This document shows positions 14,901-25,721 of a DNA stretch of 64,000 bases, piece after piece (the stretch's first letter is position 1; each line of letters begins with the position of its first letter). Below the pieces are notes generated by a model. The model was not told the DNA's origin. It was given only the letters and a program-made list of their open reading frames with translations, and did not search any database. The translations under genes and the position numbers were made by a program. This stretch comes from Phoebastria nigripes. Its lineage: Eukaryota; Chordata; Aves; Procellariiformes; Diomedeidae. The stretch is taken from assembly GCA_035582835.1 (NCBI GenBank), contig JAYKAV010002530.1:894359-958358 (forward strand). Reading direction: 5' to 3'.

Positions 14901-17900
14901 TAAAAATGAAAGAAAACAATGTGTCATAAATATATTTTCTCTCCAGAAAGGGAAACCTGAGGGTAGCAGTAACTCAGAGCTGCTCTTTCTCCATATAAAA
15001 AGGCTATAGTTTTCTATAGTTTAGGAAATAATAACATCTAAAATAAAATACTTAATATTTGTGAAAGGACAATGCATTTAATTTGTTTCAACATTTTTCA
15101 TTTTTCAGAGAATGACTGAACAATTTAATTCTTCTGTGGTATATGTTCTTGTGAGGAGAAATAAATAAGCCCTTTAACTATNCTAGAGTACAGAAAGTCC
15201 ATATACACTTTAAAATCAAGAAGACAATATTTCATGGATGCCAGAGATACCAGTGGAGAGTAGATGCCCTGGGATCTGCCCACGCATCAGCAAAAACATC
15301 AGGCTTTCAGCCACATTAAATTACTGGTGTTAGAGTAGCTTGGAGGGGGGAAAAAACCCAAACAATATCACTTATCTGTACTTGTAAGTTTCAAACTGGA
15401 TTTTCTAAGGTGGCAGAAAAAGTCATCAGCACAATGAGGCAGAGTCAGAAAGTGCAAGGATAAGTGCTTGTCCCAAGGCCTCATTAAAGAAGTTTGAAGG
15501 CTACACACAACATCTTCTCCTAGTTAGGCCAACTTTTCAGCTCTGTGGTTGAAATTTTTGATGCTATACAAGAGATCAGACTATCTAACTGTTTCTTTGT
15601 CTGTAAACATATCAAATGTAATCTCTAGAGGTGCTCAGACCTATATTGCCAAGGAAGACAAAAGATACAAAATATGGTAAAGCATTTATTTTTATAAAAA
15701 ATGAAGTCAATTACCATCTTGGTTGTATTAACTGAAGAAACAGAATCAACTAGGATGACGTTTTAATTTTTCTTATGATGTCATAATAAAATGTAAAACC
15801 ATTTTAAACAATTCCGTAACAGCAATTATGTGAAGGAGAGACATGGGGAAAAGATACTACTTCATCTGATTTCTATACCTGGACCTGCCATTCCTCAACT
15901 AAATTTAGAACACAAACAGTAGAAAAAAAAATTATGGACAAGTTTTAATCAGAGGTTTATATAAAGAAATCCTTGGATGGAATTCAGATACAGTCTATTG
16001 ATAAAGAAATAGTAATTCATGTCGAAGGTATAAAAAGTTTGAGGTTTTTTTTTATTTGACTTTCTAAATCCCCATACTTTTTACAACTCAGGACTTCTTT
16101 TATGTCTTTACAGATGACCCCAGTTGGGATTTGCAAAGATGTATGAGAATTTCAAAGCCAAAATTAAAAATTTCATTTCAGAGCTGGCAGAGCCCGTAGA
16201 TACAGAATTCCATAGGCTTGTCTGTACTTTCTGTGCTTTTCTTATATAATTCTGGGTAAAGAACCCAGTGCAGCAGATTTATGATTCTCTAAGCTGCAGA
16301 ACAGTCTTTGGTCTTACAGTTAAGGAGTCAGATTGATGCTCCTACAGTAGTTCCTTTTAATTGAATCAGACCCTGCTGAAAAGAGAAACACAAAACAGGT
16401 CTGAGTGGTGCAAGGTAATCAGAAGCTTGCAGATATACAGGCTTTTTGAAGAGCTTCACTGTTATTGCCTCAACTACTTTAAAAATAAACAAGTGTACAA
16501 AGAATTAACATATGTAAAATGCTACATTAAAGTGAGATTGACTCATTTAGAAGCAGTAATACAGCAGGAAAGCAGCCTGCAGCCAACAAAAGGGCTGCAC
16601 AGTGGGAGGCTTATCCCAGCAAACAACAATTCACACCTGTTAATTACTCTGAATAGGCTTGCACACAATGCTAGGCATGGCATTTATCCATTGTTTTGAA
16701 GCAATACTAATGTAATCTCTTACGTTATTGTAATAAGTGAAATGAAAGCTTAACATGAATCATTTCCTTGCAAATCATCAATTAACTCATCATAGCATTT
16801 GCCAGAGGACCCATAAGGTTCCAGTGTATCCTAAAGCTATGTAAATAATGAGTATTTCAGCTTTGCTGACAATTATGGTAAGGTTGTTGATGGTGGGATT
16901 ACACAAACTCAGTGTTTCAGGGAAATTTCTATTTAAACCATCATTTGTTATTTAAAATCTAAAATATATGTTTGTATCAAGAATAAAAACCAAAAAAAAA
17001 CTCACAGAAGTTTCACTTAGAATTCCAACACTTTCTAATTAGAAAACATGTCAATCAAATTTGAAGGTTTTAAAACAATATTTAAGTAATTTGAACACCA
17101 GTCAAAATCTTGACACACTTGAAAGGCTTAAGACTTTTACAATTTCATTCTGCTTTTTCATGTTAATGCTTGGGTGAACACAAACTGAGGGCATGAAACA
17201 TTTTGATATTTCTTTCTTTATCAGAATTATTTGACTAAAAACACTTTTCCTACCTGTACCCATCTGTGTACCTAAAATATTTATTTGAGCAGCATTAGAA
17301 GTCCTGTCCCTAATCTTAAATGCTAGCACACTCACTCCGCTAGCAACTTCCAAGGGAGATTTCCGTACTGAAGGATTATAAAATACTGTCCCACTGCTAT
17401 GTGTGTACTCAAAGAGTTCATCCTGAATATACACCCACACATTTTGCACATTAAAAATAGTAGAATATATAATCATATTGAGAAACTCATTAGGACAAAA
17501 TAGAAGTCATAAAGGAGAAAACACTCTTATAGGGGTTTGATAAGAATTTGATATTTATACAGATCCTGAATATGAACAGGACTGTTCTGATTTTTTAATA
17601 GTTAAAAGGCAGTAAAAAAAAAAACAAACCAAAAAACAGCAGCAAAAAACCAGCAAAGTCCAGGAATTTTGGAGGGGGTGGGTAGGAAGAGAGTATAGAC
17701 ATACCATCTGTCATCTAAAAACATTAAAATTTTAAGGTGATATAATTTAAGCTGGTCTTTTCTCTTTCCACAGTAAGCAGAGATCAACACCTCTGGAGGC
17801 TTCTTTATGCTATCTCTATTTCCCTCCCCATCTATATTGGTATTAATTTCCCTTTAAAATCAGTTCCCCAATGATTTTAAAGAGTCTCAATGACCCATTT

Positions 17901-18188
17901 AAACAAGGTCCTTAACTTTTAGACTGGTTGTGCTCAGAGAACAGGAATCCTTCCTGAAATGTTTATACTTATTAATCTGTTTCAGGTGTCCACATGAAAA
18001 TCAAGGGATCCTAGGCAATATACTCACAAATATACTCACCATTGATTTGTTTTTGCCCTTCTCTTGCACAAGTAGTGTGAAGGGGTAAGCCTCGTAGTCA
18101 GAGTTCACAGCCAATATGATCTCTTCTGCTGAATTATTACTGCTTTTCAGTTGTGTAACTAACAATGAAAAGGCCATGATTTGTTACT

Positions 18189-18415
18189 AATCACAGAATG
18201 GTTGAGGTTGGAAGGGACCTCTTGAGTTCATCTTGTCCAGCCCTCTGCTCAAGCAGGGCCAGCTACAGCAGGTTGCCAAAGACTGTGTCCAGTCAAGTTT
18301 TGAATATCTCCAGGGATGGAGACTCCACAACCTCCCTGGACAACCTTTTCCAGTGCTCAACCACCCTTACAGTAAAAATGTTTTTTCTTGCCTTTAGATG
18401 TATTTTCCTGTGATT
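18189..18415 (-). mobile_element. CR1 LINE 3' end (truncated copy)
   Basis: The plus strand opens with AATCACAGAATGG and GGTTGGAAGGGACCTCTTGA, continues through CTGCTCAAGCAGGG and GGAGACTCCACAACCTCCCTGG, and ends near ATTTTCCTGTG. This is the antisense of the conserved 3' untranslated end of chicken-repeat-1 (CR1), so the element lies on the minus strand. About 225 bp remain, the usual severe 5' truncation of this family. CR1 ends in short ATTCTGTG-type repeats rather than poly(A), and the left boundary fits that. No reverse transcriptase coding is left. A 71-codon open frame across it is fortuitous. Confidence 0.93.
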
Positions 18416-21400
18416 TTATTTGCGCTAATGATGATTGTCAGCAACAGGTTGTAATTCAACTGATGATCAAGTTTGTTCAAGGACAAATTATATTCAGAAA
18501 AGCAAAAGTGATTCTTATTCCAAGTGGTTTTCTGCAATGATCATGAATTGGGCTTGTTCTTAGCCGTATTTATAAAATGTTCAACTGTACTAATTGAAAT
18601 TCCCAATGCTAACGACTTCTCATATTGCAACCTACATGTATTAAGTAGATTTTTCTGTACTAATATCTTATTGATAAACCAATGTATAAATAGATAAATA
18701 CTCTATACACATTTAAACAGGTCAGTGGTATGGCTAATGGTGTTTTTTGCCTGTGGCAGGTATATTTAATAAGAAGGTAAAATCTCTGGATATGTACATA
18801 TATGCATGTAGTCTGCATCAGATCTCTTACGGGTCCAAGTAGAACCAGTATTTCATTTCTGACATAGAGGTTGTCAGCGATCTAAAACTTTTTTCCAAAC
18901 TTTTGATTCAGGTTCTACGTCTCAAGCAGGTTTCAGTCCCCCTTCAGGGACAAAAACAGAAGTTTGTTTGTGTGCCTTCTCCTTTGCCTGTTTTTCATCC
19001 ACTCTTTTATTTTCACAAAAATATAATACCAGACACACTCATCATGGGGGCATGCAGGGCTACAAATCACAGAGTAAGCATACATCTGCCTCCAAAATTA
19101 AGGGATTTGTTGCTTCATTTGATTTTTAAGAGACTTCATCAAGATCCTTCTTAAGGTACTATAAGATTTGAGCTATCATACAGTCCCCTAACATAAGGGG
19201 GTTTAATTTAATACCCTTCAGGAAACCTTTTATTTTCTTCCCCTCACCACAGCTGATGAAACAATAAGGATTCAATTTTCATTAGAAGTTTCCAAAATTA
19301 GTTTCAGGCAAAGTTGGACAAATGAACACTCTAGTTTGTTCTACACTACCCAATCAAGATGACCTCTGCTTTCCTAACAAAAAGGCAAAGGAAGTTTGAG
19401 AATGTGGTTCAAAGATACAATGAATCCAGATTTAGGGGTACTAACTCCAGAATAAGTCTGTTGCGATCACCAGTGCAGAACTAGTGTATGTTTTCTTTGC
19501 TAATTCAGATTTGCTAAAAAAAACAGCATAGTTTGTGTTACATGTTCTCTTATGTAAACATAAAGTTAGTCTGAAAGCATAATGTCAGCAGGAAATCCTT
19601 ATTATGTGCCTTGGCTAATTAAACGTAAATGCAGTCATATCTCTCCATCTGATATGGATCCTGCTGGGCAATACAGCTTGTAGAAAATTAATATTAATAA
19701 CTGTGGAACCATAGCCTGAAAGGATGCACATAGGAAAGAACTTGCTGAACATGTAAGATGATTTTGCCTCAAGTATCTTCTGTCTAATTTTGAAGAAAAT
19801 AATATTGGAAAAATTTATAATGCAACAGAATAAGGAAAGAATAATAATGGAAAAATCTGACCTACTGCCAAGCATTTTCCAGAGCCACCTGCATCAGAAC
19901 AAGAGTATAGTAACATAATTGTTAGAATCTGTTTGTTAAACCATTCTGAGTTCAAATTTGATCCACCTAACCTCACTAATATTATTGGACTTTCTTTCAG
20001 TCATCTCTTGGTCTTCCGCTTCCATCTCTTTTGCTAAGGTGCCTAGGACAAAGGTCCAATAGCTTTCAGGGTTTGCTTCCATATATGGCCTGAGAAAGTA
20101 TCATGCTATCTTAAAAAGATATGCTTGCTGAAGAACCCTTGGATGGATGAATTCTCAAACAATGTAGGGTGCTTAGTATCACTTGCATGTCAATAACCAG
20201 AATGCTCTTGCAGCTTTTTCACAGGCAGTTCTGGTATCTTTGTGCTTGGGGTATAATGGATTGGCTGCACTTGTGTGAGAGCACTGAGATCTTTATGCCA
20301 AAGAGCACTGCATGAAAAAGCACAAAATCTGCCTACGNATCACCAAAGAAACCTAAGAGACTCTTGGGTTTCCTGAGGTTAAACCAGTTTAAATTAGTTC
20401 TAAGTATTTTGCAGATTGTCACTTGTTCATCTCAATAGGGTGCAGATCGAGCTGGATGACCATCTGTCCCTTGTTTCAGCTGCCAGCAGGCAGCCACTTG
20501 GCAGAGCTAAAGCAAAGAACATCTCCATTATATTTAAAGATATACTGAACATTTTGCCGTGAGATTCCTGACAGCAGTTCTATATTTAGGAAGCATCTGA
20601 GTAGAAGGAAGATGCAAAACTGAAAGTAGGTGGACTGCTTCAGACTCAACTATGAGTCTGAAGAATAAGTTGAAATAAACATTGAAGCCTTTCAAGGATT
20701 TTAAAAGGTTAGTAACTTTATTTACAATGTATTTTTGTCCTTGCATTTTACAAGTCAAGCCAAATGTATAATTAGATTATTATTAAGTGAATGGGTTCTC
20801 CCACCTCATCCTCAAAATAGATTAAACTGAAATGGAGTGATGTATATCTTTAGAAATCTTCATCTTCTGACTCAGCAAACCTCCTTTCCAGAATGAGGTG
20901 AAGCTAAGTCTGAACTGGATCAAACACTAACCAAACAGTACAATTGATATTTATTTCTGAGCTTTGTTTCCAAACCTGCAAAAGAAATAACCAACCAACC
21001 TCCTCCACCACAAAAAATCCTCAAAATACTGCTGAATATTTCTGAAACTTCAGATAACTACTTGACCATCAAGACATAATCCCAAAGAGCAATGTTTGCC
21101 TGTATCTCCTCTCGGAATTAAAGAGAAATGTATTCCTCATTGCCCCTCTGAGTTTCAAAACCACAAACAAATTTGGATAACTATGCATTAATGAAAGATA
21201 CAAAACTTTGTGGTAGCTGGCAACAAACACAAAGCAAACACATAGGAGACTCACCATCCAGTGAACATTCACCAGCAGAGGTTTTAAGGGACCACTGTGT
21301 TGGATTTAGGCATTTAAGTCAACCTAGTCTTTAGTAAACTTCAACAGCATTTTCCATGGTTTATCCAAAGCATTTCTTAGACAATTGCTGCCTGTGACTC

Positions 21401-21477
21401 ATTTAAAAAATGGCGCCCATCCAAGAGTTGCTCTTTCCACAATAGTCCAACTATTTAAATACATTTTCCACAAAGTT
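18416..21477. other. Non-coding stretch between CR1 and provirus
   Basis: I see no recognisable gene or repeat family here. Short open frames (83 codons at 18903-19154, 86 codons at 19615-19875) have no motif. Confidence 0.65.
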
Positions 21478-21482
21478 CCAGT
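21478..21482. repeat. Probable target-site duplication, left copy
   Basis: CCAGT directly precedes the left LTR. The five bases after the right LTR (26449-26453) are CCAAT, one mismatch apart. A 5-bp duplication agrees with the perfect 5-bp duplications around both solo LTRs in this window. Confidence 0.65.
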
Positions 21483-21613
21483 TGTCGTGGTTTAACCCTA
21501 GCCTGCAACTAAACACCACANAGCCGCTCGCTCACTCCCCCCACCTCCGGTGGGATGGGGGAGAGAATTGGGAGAGTAAAAGTAAGAAAACTCATGGGTT
21601 GAGATAAGAACAG

Positions 21614-21619
21614 TTTAAT
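21614..21619 (-). promoter_or_regulatory. LTR polyadenylation signal ATTAAA
   Basis: Plus-strand TTTAAT reads ATTAAA on the sense strand. It is followed by the conserved CTGTTCTTATCTCAA block that the related LTRs also have after their ATTAAA. This fits the R-region polyadenylation signal. Confidence 0.6.
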
Positions 21620-21638
21620 AATTAAAGTAAAATAGTAA

Positions 21639-21667
21639 TAGTAGTAGTAGTANTACTACTACTACTA
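21639..21667. repeat. Palindromic (GTA)n/(TAC)n microsatellite in the LTR
   Basis: A GTA run ends at 21652, an N sits at 21653, and a TAC run begins at 21654. The two 14-base arms (21639-21652 and 21654-21667) are perfectly complementary around the N. At the matching place the other LTR has TAG units followed by TAA units, with two Ns (26044, 26047). Confidence 0.85.
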
Positions 21668-21782
21668 CTACTACTAGAATATACAAAATGAGTGATGCAA
21701 GATGCAATTGCTCACCACCNACCGACTGATGCCCAGCTAGTCCCCGAGCAGCNATCGCTGCCCCCCAGCCAACTCCCTCCAG

Positions 21783-21790
21783 CTTATATA
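21783..21790 (-). promoter_or_regulatory. LTR core promoter TATA box
   Basis: The sense strand reads TATATAAG next to a conserved GCTCAG. The same arrangement occurs in the other proviral LTR (26186-26193), and as TATATAA in the solo LTR at 63061-63067. This is the expected position for the U3 promoter. Confidence 0.7.
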
Positions 21791-21797
21791 CTGAGCA

Positions 21798-21805
21798 TGA
21801 CATCA
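21798..21805 (-). promoter_or_regulatory. CRE-like octamer upstream of the TATA box
   Basis: The sense strand reads TGATGTCA, one C-to-T step from the CRE consensus TGACGTCA, about 8 bp upstream of the TATA box. The solo LTR carries the same octamer (63046-63053), but the 5' LTR of this provirus does not. Factor binding is inferred, not shown. Confidence 0.45.
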
Positions 21806-22045
21806 TAAGGTATGGAATACCCCTTTGGCCAGTTTGGGTCAGCTGTCCTGGCTATGCTCCCTCCCAGCTTCTTGTGCACCTGGCAGAGCATGGGAAACTG
21901 AAAAGTCCTTGACTAGTGTAAGCACTACTTAGCAACAACTAAAACATTAGTGTGTTATCAACATTATTCTCATACTAAATCCAAAACACAGCATATACCA
22001 GCTACTAGGAAGAATATTAACTCTTTCCCAGCCAAAACCAGGACA

Positions 22046-22060
22046 GTATCCACCCCTTAT
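22046..22060 (-). promoter_or_regulatory. Polypurine tract (plus-strand primer) of the provirus
   Basis: Immediately inside the 3' LTR the sense strand reads TAAGGGGTGGATAC and then the LTR start TGTCC. A purine-rich run at this place primes second-strand DNA synthesis in retroviruses. The run is imperfect (T at two inner positions), as is common in old copies. Confidence 0.7.
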
Positions 22061-22448
22061 TCTATACCATCTACATCATGCCCAGGTCTCACATTTTTCA
22101 ATACATTCCAATTGATCACCATCACTTTCCCTGTCTTTTGATATATACACACAGATATCATTCCCTTCGTCTATGGACCATCTCCCTAAAATGTCCATTG
22201 GGTCAATTTAGTCCATGACTTTGGGCTCCACCTGTCATAACAGTCTTTCAGGGCAGGAGAGATGGTGTGTGGTGTTGGATTGTTGCATCCTGAAGCCAGT
22301 TCTGGTTTCATCACCGCTGCATTTTGCTCGGTTTCATTAAAGTTCATTCTTCATTAATCTGTGTGATTCTTACTCTAATACCATTCATATGACATATAGC
22401 AGTGATGACATACAGTATTATATAACAATTAACATCATACAATTCAGT
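22061..22448 (-). other. Proviral interior between integrase and PPT, no env
   Basis: Nearly 390 bases lie between the end of the integrase frame and the polypurine tract. I find no envelope-like frame, signal peptide or membrane anchor. This agrees with ERVL elements, which generally lack env. Confidence 0.65.
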
Positions 22449-23105
22449 TCACTGGCTAGTTTCACCCAAAAACAAATCTCCTTGAGGTACACATCGGACT
22501 TCCCCATCCTTTCGCATTACCCACCAAGTGCACCCAGGTCCTTGAGCAACAGCAGTCCTGTGAATGGGTTTTCCCTTGCCTGAGGCAGGACTAACCCAGA
22601 CTGTCTTCCCCAGCATATTTTTTATGTGCACTACAGGGACTTTATCCCCATCTACAGTACATAAAAGTTTTGATTGGGCAGGGCCAGCTCGACTGGCAGA
22701 TCCCCCAGTGTTGACTAACCAGGTGGCTTTTGCTAAATGTGTATCCCAATGCTTGAATGTCCCACCACCCATTGCTTTCAGCGTAGTCTTTAGCAGTCCA
22801 TTGTATCGTTCTATTTTCCCAGAGTCTGGTGCATGATAGAGGATGTGATATGTCGTGGTTTTTGGCCCAGGTGTCTATGAGGGTGTTTCAGAAATGAGTC
22901 CTGTTGTCTGACTCAATTCTTTCTGGGGTGCCATGTCGCCATAGCACTTGCTTTTCAAGGCCCAGGATAGTGTTCCGGGCGGTGGCATGGGGCACAGGAT
23001 ATGTTTCCAGCCATCTGGTGGTTGCTTCCACCATGGTGAGCACATAGNGCTTGCCTTGGNGGGTTTGTGGGAGTGTGATATAATCAATCTGCCAGGCCTC
23101 CCCAT
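22449..23105 (-). pseudogene. pol: Integrase catalytic core and C-terminal domain (broken)
   Basis: In sense, this part inserts viral DNA into host DNA. The first catalytic Asp lies in a QIDYITL context (codon 23083-23085). The second lies in an ESDN context (22906-22908), and the Glu in a GKIERYNG context (22809-22811). The frame breaks between the last two: an in-frame TGA at 22888-22890, then a small frameshift before the Glu, since the spacing is not a multiple of three. The C-terminal piece (107 codons, 22449-22772) is open and rich in Trp, Gly and Val, as expected for the DNA-binding end. Two Ns (23048, 23060) fall in codons after the first Asp. The gene cannot make an intact enzyme. 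Confidence 0.85.
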
Positions 23106-23392
23106 ATTTATATTTCAGCCATCATCCTCCATACCAAAGAGGCTTGACTNGCTTGGCTTGCTTGATGGCAGCGCNTGTTTCACATTCATGGATAACCTGT
23201 GCAATAGTGTCCATGGTCAAGTTCACCCCTCGATCACGAGCCCATCTATATGTTGCATCTCTTCCTTGATGGCCTGAGGTGTCATGGGCCCACCGAGCTA
23301 TAAATAATTCACCCTTCTGTTGCCAGTCCAGATCCACCTGAGCCACTTCAATCTTAGCAGCCTGGTCCACCTGCTGGNTGNTTTGATGTTCT
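23106..23392 (-). pseudogene. pol: Integrase N-terminal zinc-binding (HHCC) region
   Basis: The sense frame shows a His-x4-His pair (AHDTSGH), followed by a Cys-x2-Cys pair in an HECETxAAIKQ context. This is the zinc-binding module at the start of retroviral integrases. The second Cys codon holds an N (23175), so it is likely but not certain. The frame is shared with the end of RNase H upstream and stops just after PLWYGG near 23122, so the catalytic core is cut off from it by a nonsense codon. Two further Ns (23378, 23381) fall in codons of the RNase H-integrase connector. Confidence 0.85.
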
Positions 23393-23896
23393 TCAGCGGC
23401 CCGACTCTTGGGTACGTGAGCATCTACGTGACGCACTTTTACAACCAGGTTCTCTACCCGGGCAGCGATATCTTGCCACAATGCGGCATCCCCCCCTAGG
23501 TTTACCTCTGCGCTGCCAGCTGTTCTGCTTCCATTGCTGTAGCCACCCCCACAGGGCATTTGCCACCATCCATGAGTCAGTGTAGAGATAAAGTACTGGC
23601 CATTGTTCTCGTTCAGCAATATCCAAGGCCAGCTGGATGGCTTTCACCTCTGCAGACTGACTCGATTCACCTCCTCCTTCAGCAGTTTCTGCGACTTGTC
23701 GTATAGGACTCCATACAGCAGCCTTCCACCTCCGATGCTTTCCCACAAGATGACAGGACCCATCAGTGAACAGGGCATATTGCTTCTCATTTTCTGGGAG
23801 TTTATTATACAGTGGGGCCTCTTCAGCATGCGTCACCTCCTCCTCTGGCGATATTCCAAAATCTTTGCCTTCTGGCCAGTCCATGATCACTGCCAA
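23393..23896 (-). pseudogene. pol: RNase H domain (frameshifted)
   Basis: RNase H removes the RNA strand of the RNA-DNA hybrid during reverse transcription. In sense, the first Asp is in LFTDGSC, the Glu in QSAEVKAIQLAL and the second Asp in YTDSWMVANALW, all in one 167-codon frame. A final His-Asp pair (RHVDAH) follows in the next frame, in the 165-codon frame 23122-23619. The two frames overlap, so a frameshift of one or two bases lies near 23540, after the WLQQWKQNSW segment. The complete set of catalytic residues is still visible although the polymerase core is gone, so this is the best-preserved domain of the element. Confidence 0.88.
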
Positions 23897-24172
23897 GATT
23901 CCTGGGTGACTGGGGTTTCCTATTCGAGCCCATGGTGTGATCAGCGCGACTCACTCACTCCACGTAGCATCAGTTGCATGATGTGTAGAGGGGACCCTCT
24001 CTTTGAACATCCAACCCAGCACCGGCAGTTGGGGTGCCAGGAGGAGTTGTGCTTCAGTACCAACTATTTCTGAAGCAGGTCGAACCCCTTCATATGCTGC
24101 CAATATCTCTTTCTCAGTTGGAGTATAACGGGCCTCGGATCCTCTCTAACCCCGACTCCAAAACCCTAAGGG
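23897..24172 (-). pseudogene. pol: Reverse transcriptase connection region (broken)
   Basis: This segment lies between the RT thumb fragment and RNase H. In sense it contains a YTPTEKEILAAYEGV segment and a WARIGNPSHPGI segment, in keeping with the RT-RNase H connection of this family. It is interrupted by in-frame stops, including a TGA in the WSE context just before RNase H and stops after the GETRG segment. No single open frame spans it. Confidence 0.7.
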
Positions 24173-24540
24173 TCAACCTCGAGTCTCCCCTGGGGTTTTC
24201 TGCCAGAGGCTCCAGGCAGGGCTGTTCTCCCCGGCTGCGGTGTAGAGCACGTTTTTTACATCTTGTCTGGCCCGGACTGGCCCAAGGGCTGCTGCCTGAA
24301 CTATCTCCCGTTTAATTTGTTCAAAGGCTTGTTGTTGCTCAGGGCCCCATTTGAAATCATTCTTCTTCCGGGTCACTTGATAGAGNGGGCTTACNATCNG
24401 ACTGTAATCTGGAATATGCATTCTCCAAAAACCCACAACACCTAAGAAAGCTTGTGTTTCGTTTTTTCTAGTTGGTGGAGACATGGCTGTTATTTTGTNG
24501 ATCACATCCATTGGGATGTGATGACGTCCATCTTGCCTGG
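24173..24540 (-). pseudogene. pol: C-terminal (thumb) fragment of reverse transcriptase
   Basis: In sense, the frame shows the post-palm part of a retroviral RT: FLGVVGFWRMHIPDYS, then FKWGPEQQQAFEQIK, the typical thumb and 'F.W....AF..IK' region. The fingers and palm, including the YxDD active site, are absent. Upstream of about 24540 the reading switches directly to gag-type sequence, so a deletion removed protease and most of RT. Three Ns (24386, 24395, 24399) fall around the PDYS segment and one (24499) near the junction. Confidence 0.85.
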
Positions 24541-24830
24541 GTGACATAGAACATCTTCCCTGAAGGGATACCTTTCCTTCACGCCTGACAGGAGTCGCCT
24601 CCAGAGGCTGAGGGCTTGTGCCCCTTTTCGAATCGCTTTGTCAATGCCCCCTTCCCTAGAAAGGGACCCCAGCTGCTTGGCTTCCCTACCCTCTAATTCC
24701 AGGCTACTGGCCCCGTTATCCCAGCATTGGAGCAGCCAGGTGACAATGTGCTTGCCTGGACGACGGCTGAAAAGTTTTCACATATCTTGCAGCTCACTCA
24801 GGGATAGGGATTGGGTGGTTACATCTCATT
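24541..24830 (-). pseudogene. gag: C-terminal part of the gag-like gene (broken)
   Basis: A minus-strand frame with no usable ATG runs into the RT junction. It includes SRRPGKHIVTWLLQCWDNG, LSREGGIDKAI and ALSLWRRLL, which look like a folded, helix-rich capsid-type region. An in-frame TGA near 24787 (likely a decayed CGA) splits it. It is out of frame with the upstream gag piece, so a frameshift lies near 24820. I assign it to gag from its place between the PBS and pol and its continuity with the upstream segment; I see no zinc knuckle. Confidence 0.65.
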
Positions 24831-25721
24831 TATGGGTTCTGCCTCTTCCTCCTCCTGTTCTCGTGATGGCCCTGGTTCATCTTCATCCCTTACTAAATGA
24901 GCTGATTTTCTTGTGTATTTCTTCTTTTGTATAGGGGCGACTGATACCGGCACGGGTTAGTTCTCTGTCTCAGGTGTTGGAGTAGCTGCAGTGCCTGCCG
25001 TGGGGGGTGGGGTAGCTGCAGGGCCTGTCGTTTTGTCGTCAGATCCAGAGACCTTCTCTTCCCCTTGAGGGTTCTGAATAGTGTTGAACAGGGCTCAGTA
25101 GGCATAGGCCAGGCCCCAGCACGTTGCAGTGATTTGTGTCTCTCTGGAGTTGCCAGGGTGACAGCATACTTTTTCCAAATATTCTACTAATTTTTCAGGG
25201 TTCTGCACTTGTTCACGGGTGAAGTTCCATAACACTGGAGGTGCCCACTGTCCTACGTAGTTGCCCATACTATCCCACATACCCTGCCACTCATAACTAT
25301 CCAGCCTTGGGGCAGATCTCTGGATGATATTCTTAGATTGCTTATTAACCTTAGACAAAACCAAAACAATATTCCCAAGAAATACCAATAGAAGTATCTT
25401 AACTACCCAGGGATGTTCAAGATACTGGAAAGTTATTGTAATGAAGGAGGAAAAATCATAGAAGAAGGTAGTGAAGGTGCCGTTCTGTATTTTGTCCATA
25501 AAAATAATCTCAGAGGAAGGGGTATAATTGCTAATTGTCTCCATGAGGTGGTACCCAAAATACAGTAACGGCTTCAGTACAAAACTTAAATACCAGATAA
25601 TGCCCAATGCCAGTATTTTAATAACAAATCTCCCAGGCAAAACATCACTAATCACTGCAGAGCACAGCAGGCTGCAAAAAACAACACCAATCTTTAACAT
25701 GCACAGCAAAAACAAGAGCAT
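24831..25721 (-). pseudogene. gag: N-terminal gag-region ORF with hydrophobic segments
   Basis: This is the first coding region after the primer binding site. The frame is open from 25781 down to a TGA at 25095-25097. The first ATG is at 25719-25721 in a good context (ACCATGC), giving 208 codons. A longer reading from 25778 would start on TTG and is unlikely. The first roughly 125 residues hold about three long hydrophobic stretches (near residues 1-24, 33-58 and 103-124) that look membrane-spanning. The remainder is soluble, with WNFTREQVQNPEKLVEYLEK and CCHPGNS. Past the TGA the same frame continues through a Pro/Thr/Ala-rich linker, a TAA at 24957-24959 and a basic plus acidic segment. Known ERVL gag proteins are not usually described as multi-pass membrane proteins, so this N-terminus is odd. 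Confidence 0.65.

Larger units (their letters stand above)
1..18188. other. AT-rich non-coding stretch, no gene recognised
   Basis: I read this stretch in six frames and recognise no conserved protein, exon, tRNA or rRNA. Open frames here reach at most about 124 codons (for example 17102-17476 and 546-917, both minus). That is what chance gives in roughly 60% AT DNA over this length. Their translations are low-complexity or lack any known motif. The stretch holds homopolymer and dinucleotide runs and one faint CR1-like relic, listed separately. It could be intergenic or part of a long intron; the sequence alone cannot decide. Confidence 0.7.
21483..22045 (-). repeat. 3' LTR of the provirus
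   Basis: Plus-strand boundaries are TGTCGTGG at the left and CCAGGACA at the right. In proviral sense it runs TGTCCTGG to CCACGACA. It contains a TATA box, a CRE-like octamer, an ATTAAA polyadenylation signal and a trinucleotide tract. Compared with the 5' LTR, the 231 bp at 21815-22045 differ at only one position, whereas the opposite end differs at roughly eight of 150 bases and one 21-bp patch differs at seven. Confidence 0.93.

Noticed and set aside
17102..17476. 124-codon open frame on the minus strand
   Set aside because: No domain or splice context recognised. Length is compatible with chance.
22875..23105. 76-codon minus-strand frame within the integrase region
   Set aside because: It is out of frame with the catalytic Asp residues; the true integrase reading is in another frame.
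22948..24315. Several plus-strand open frames of 90-156 codons across the provirus
   Set aside because: They are antisense shadows of pol. The minus strand carries the RT, RNase H and integrase motifs.
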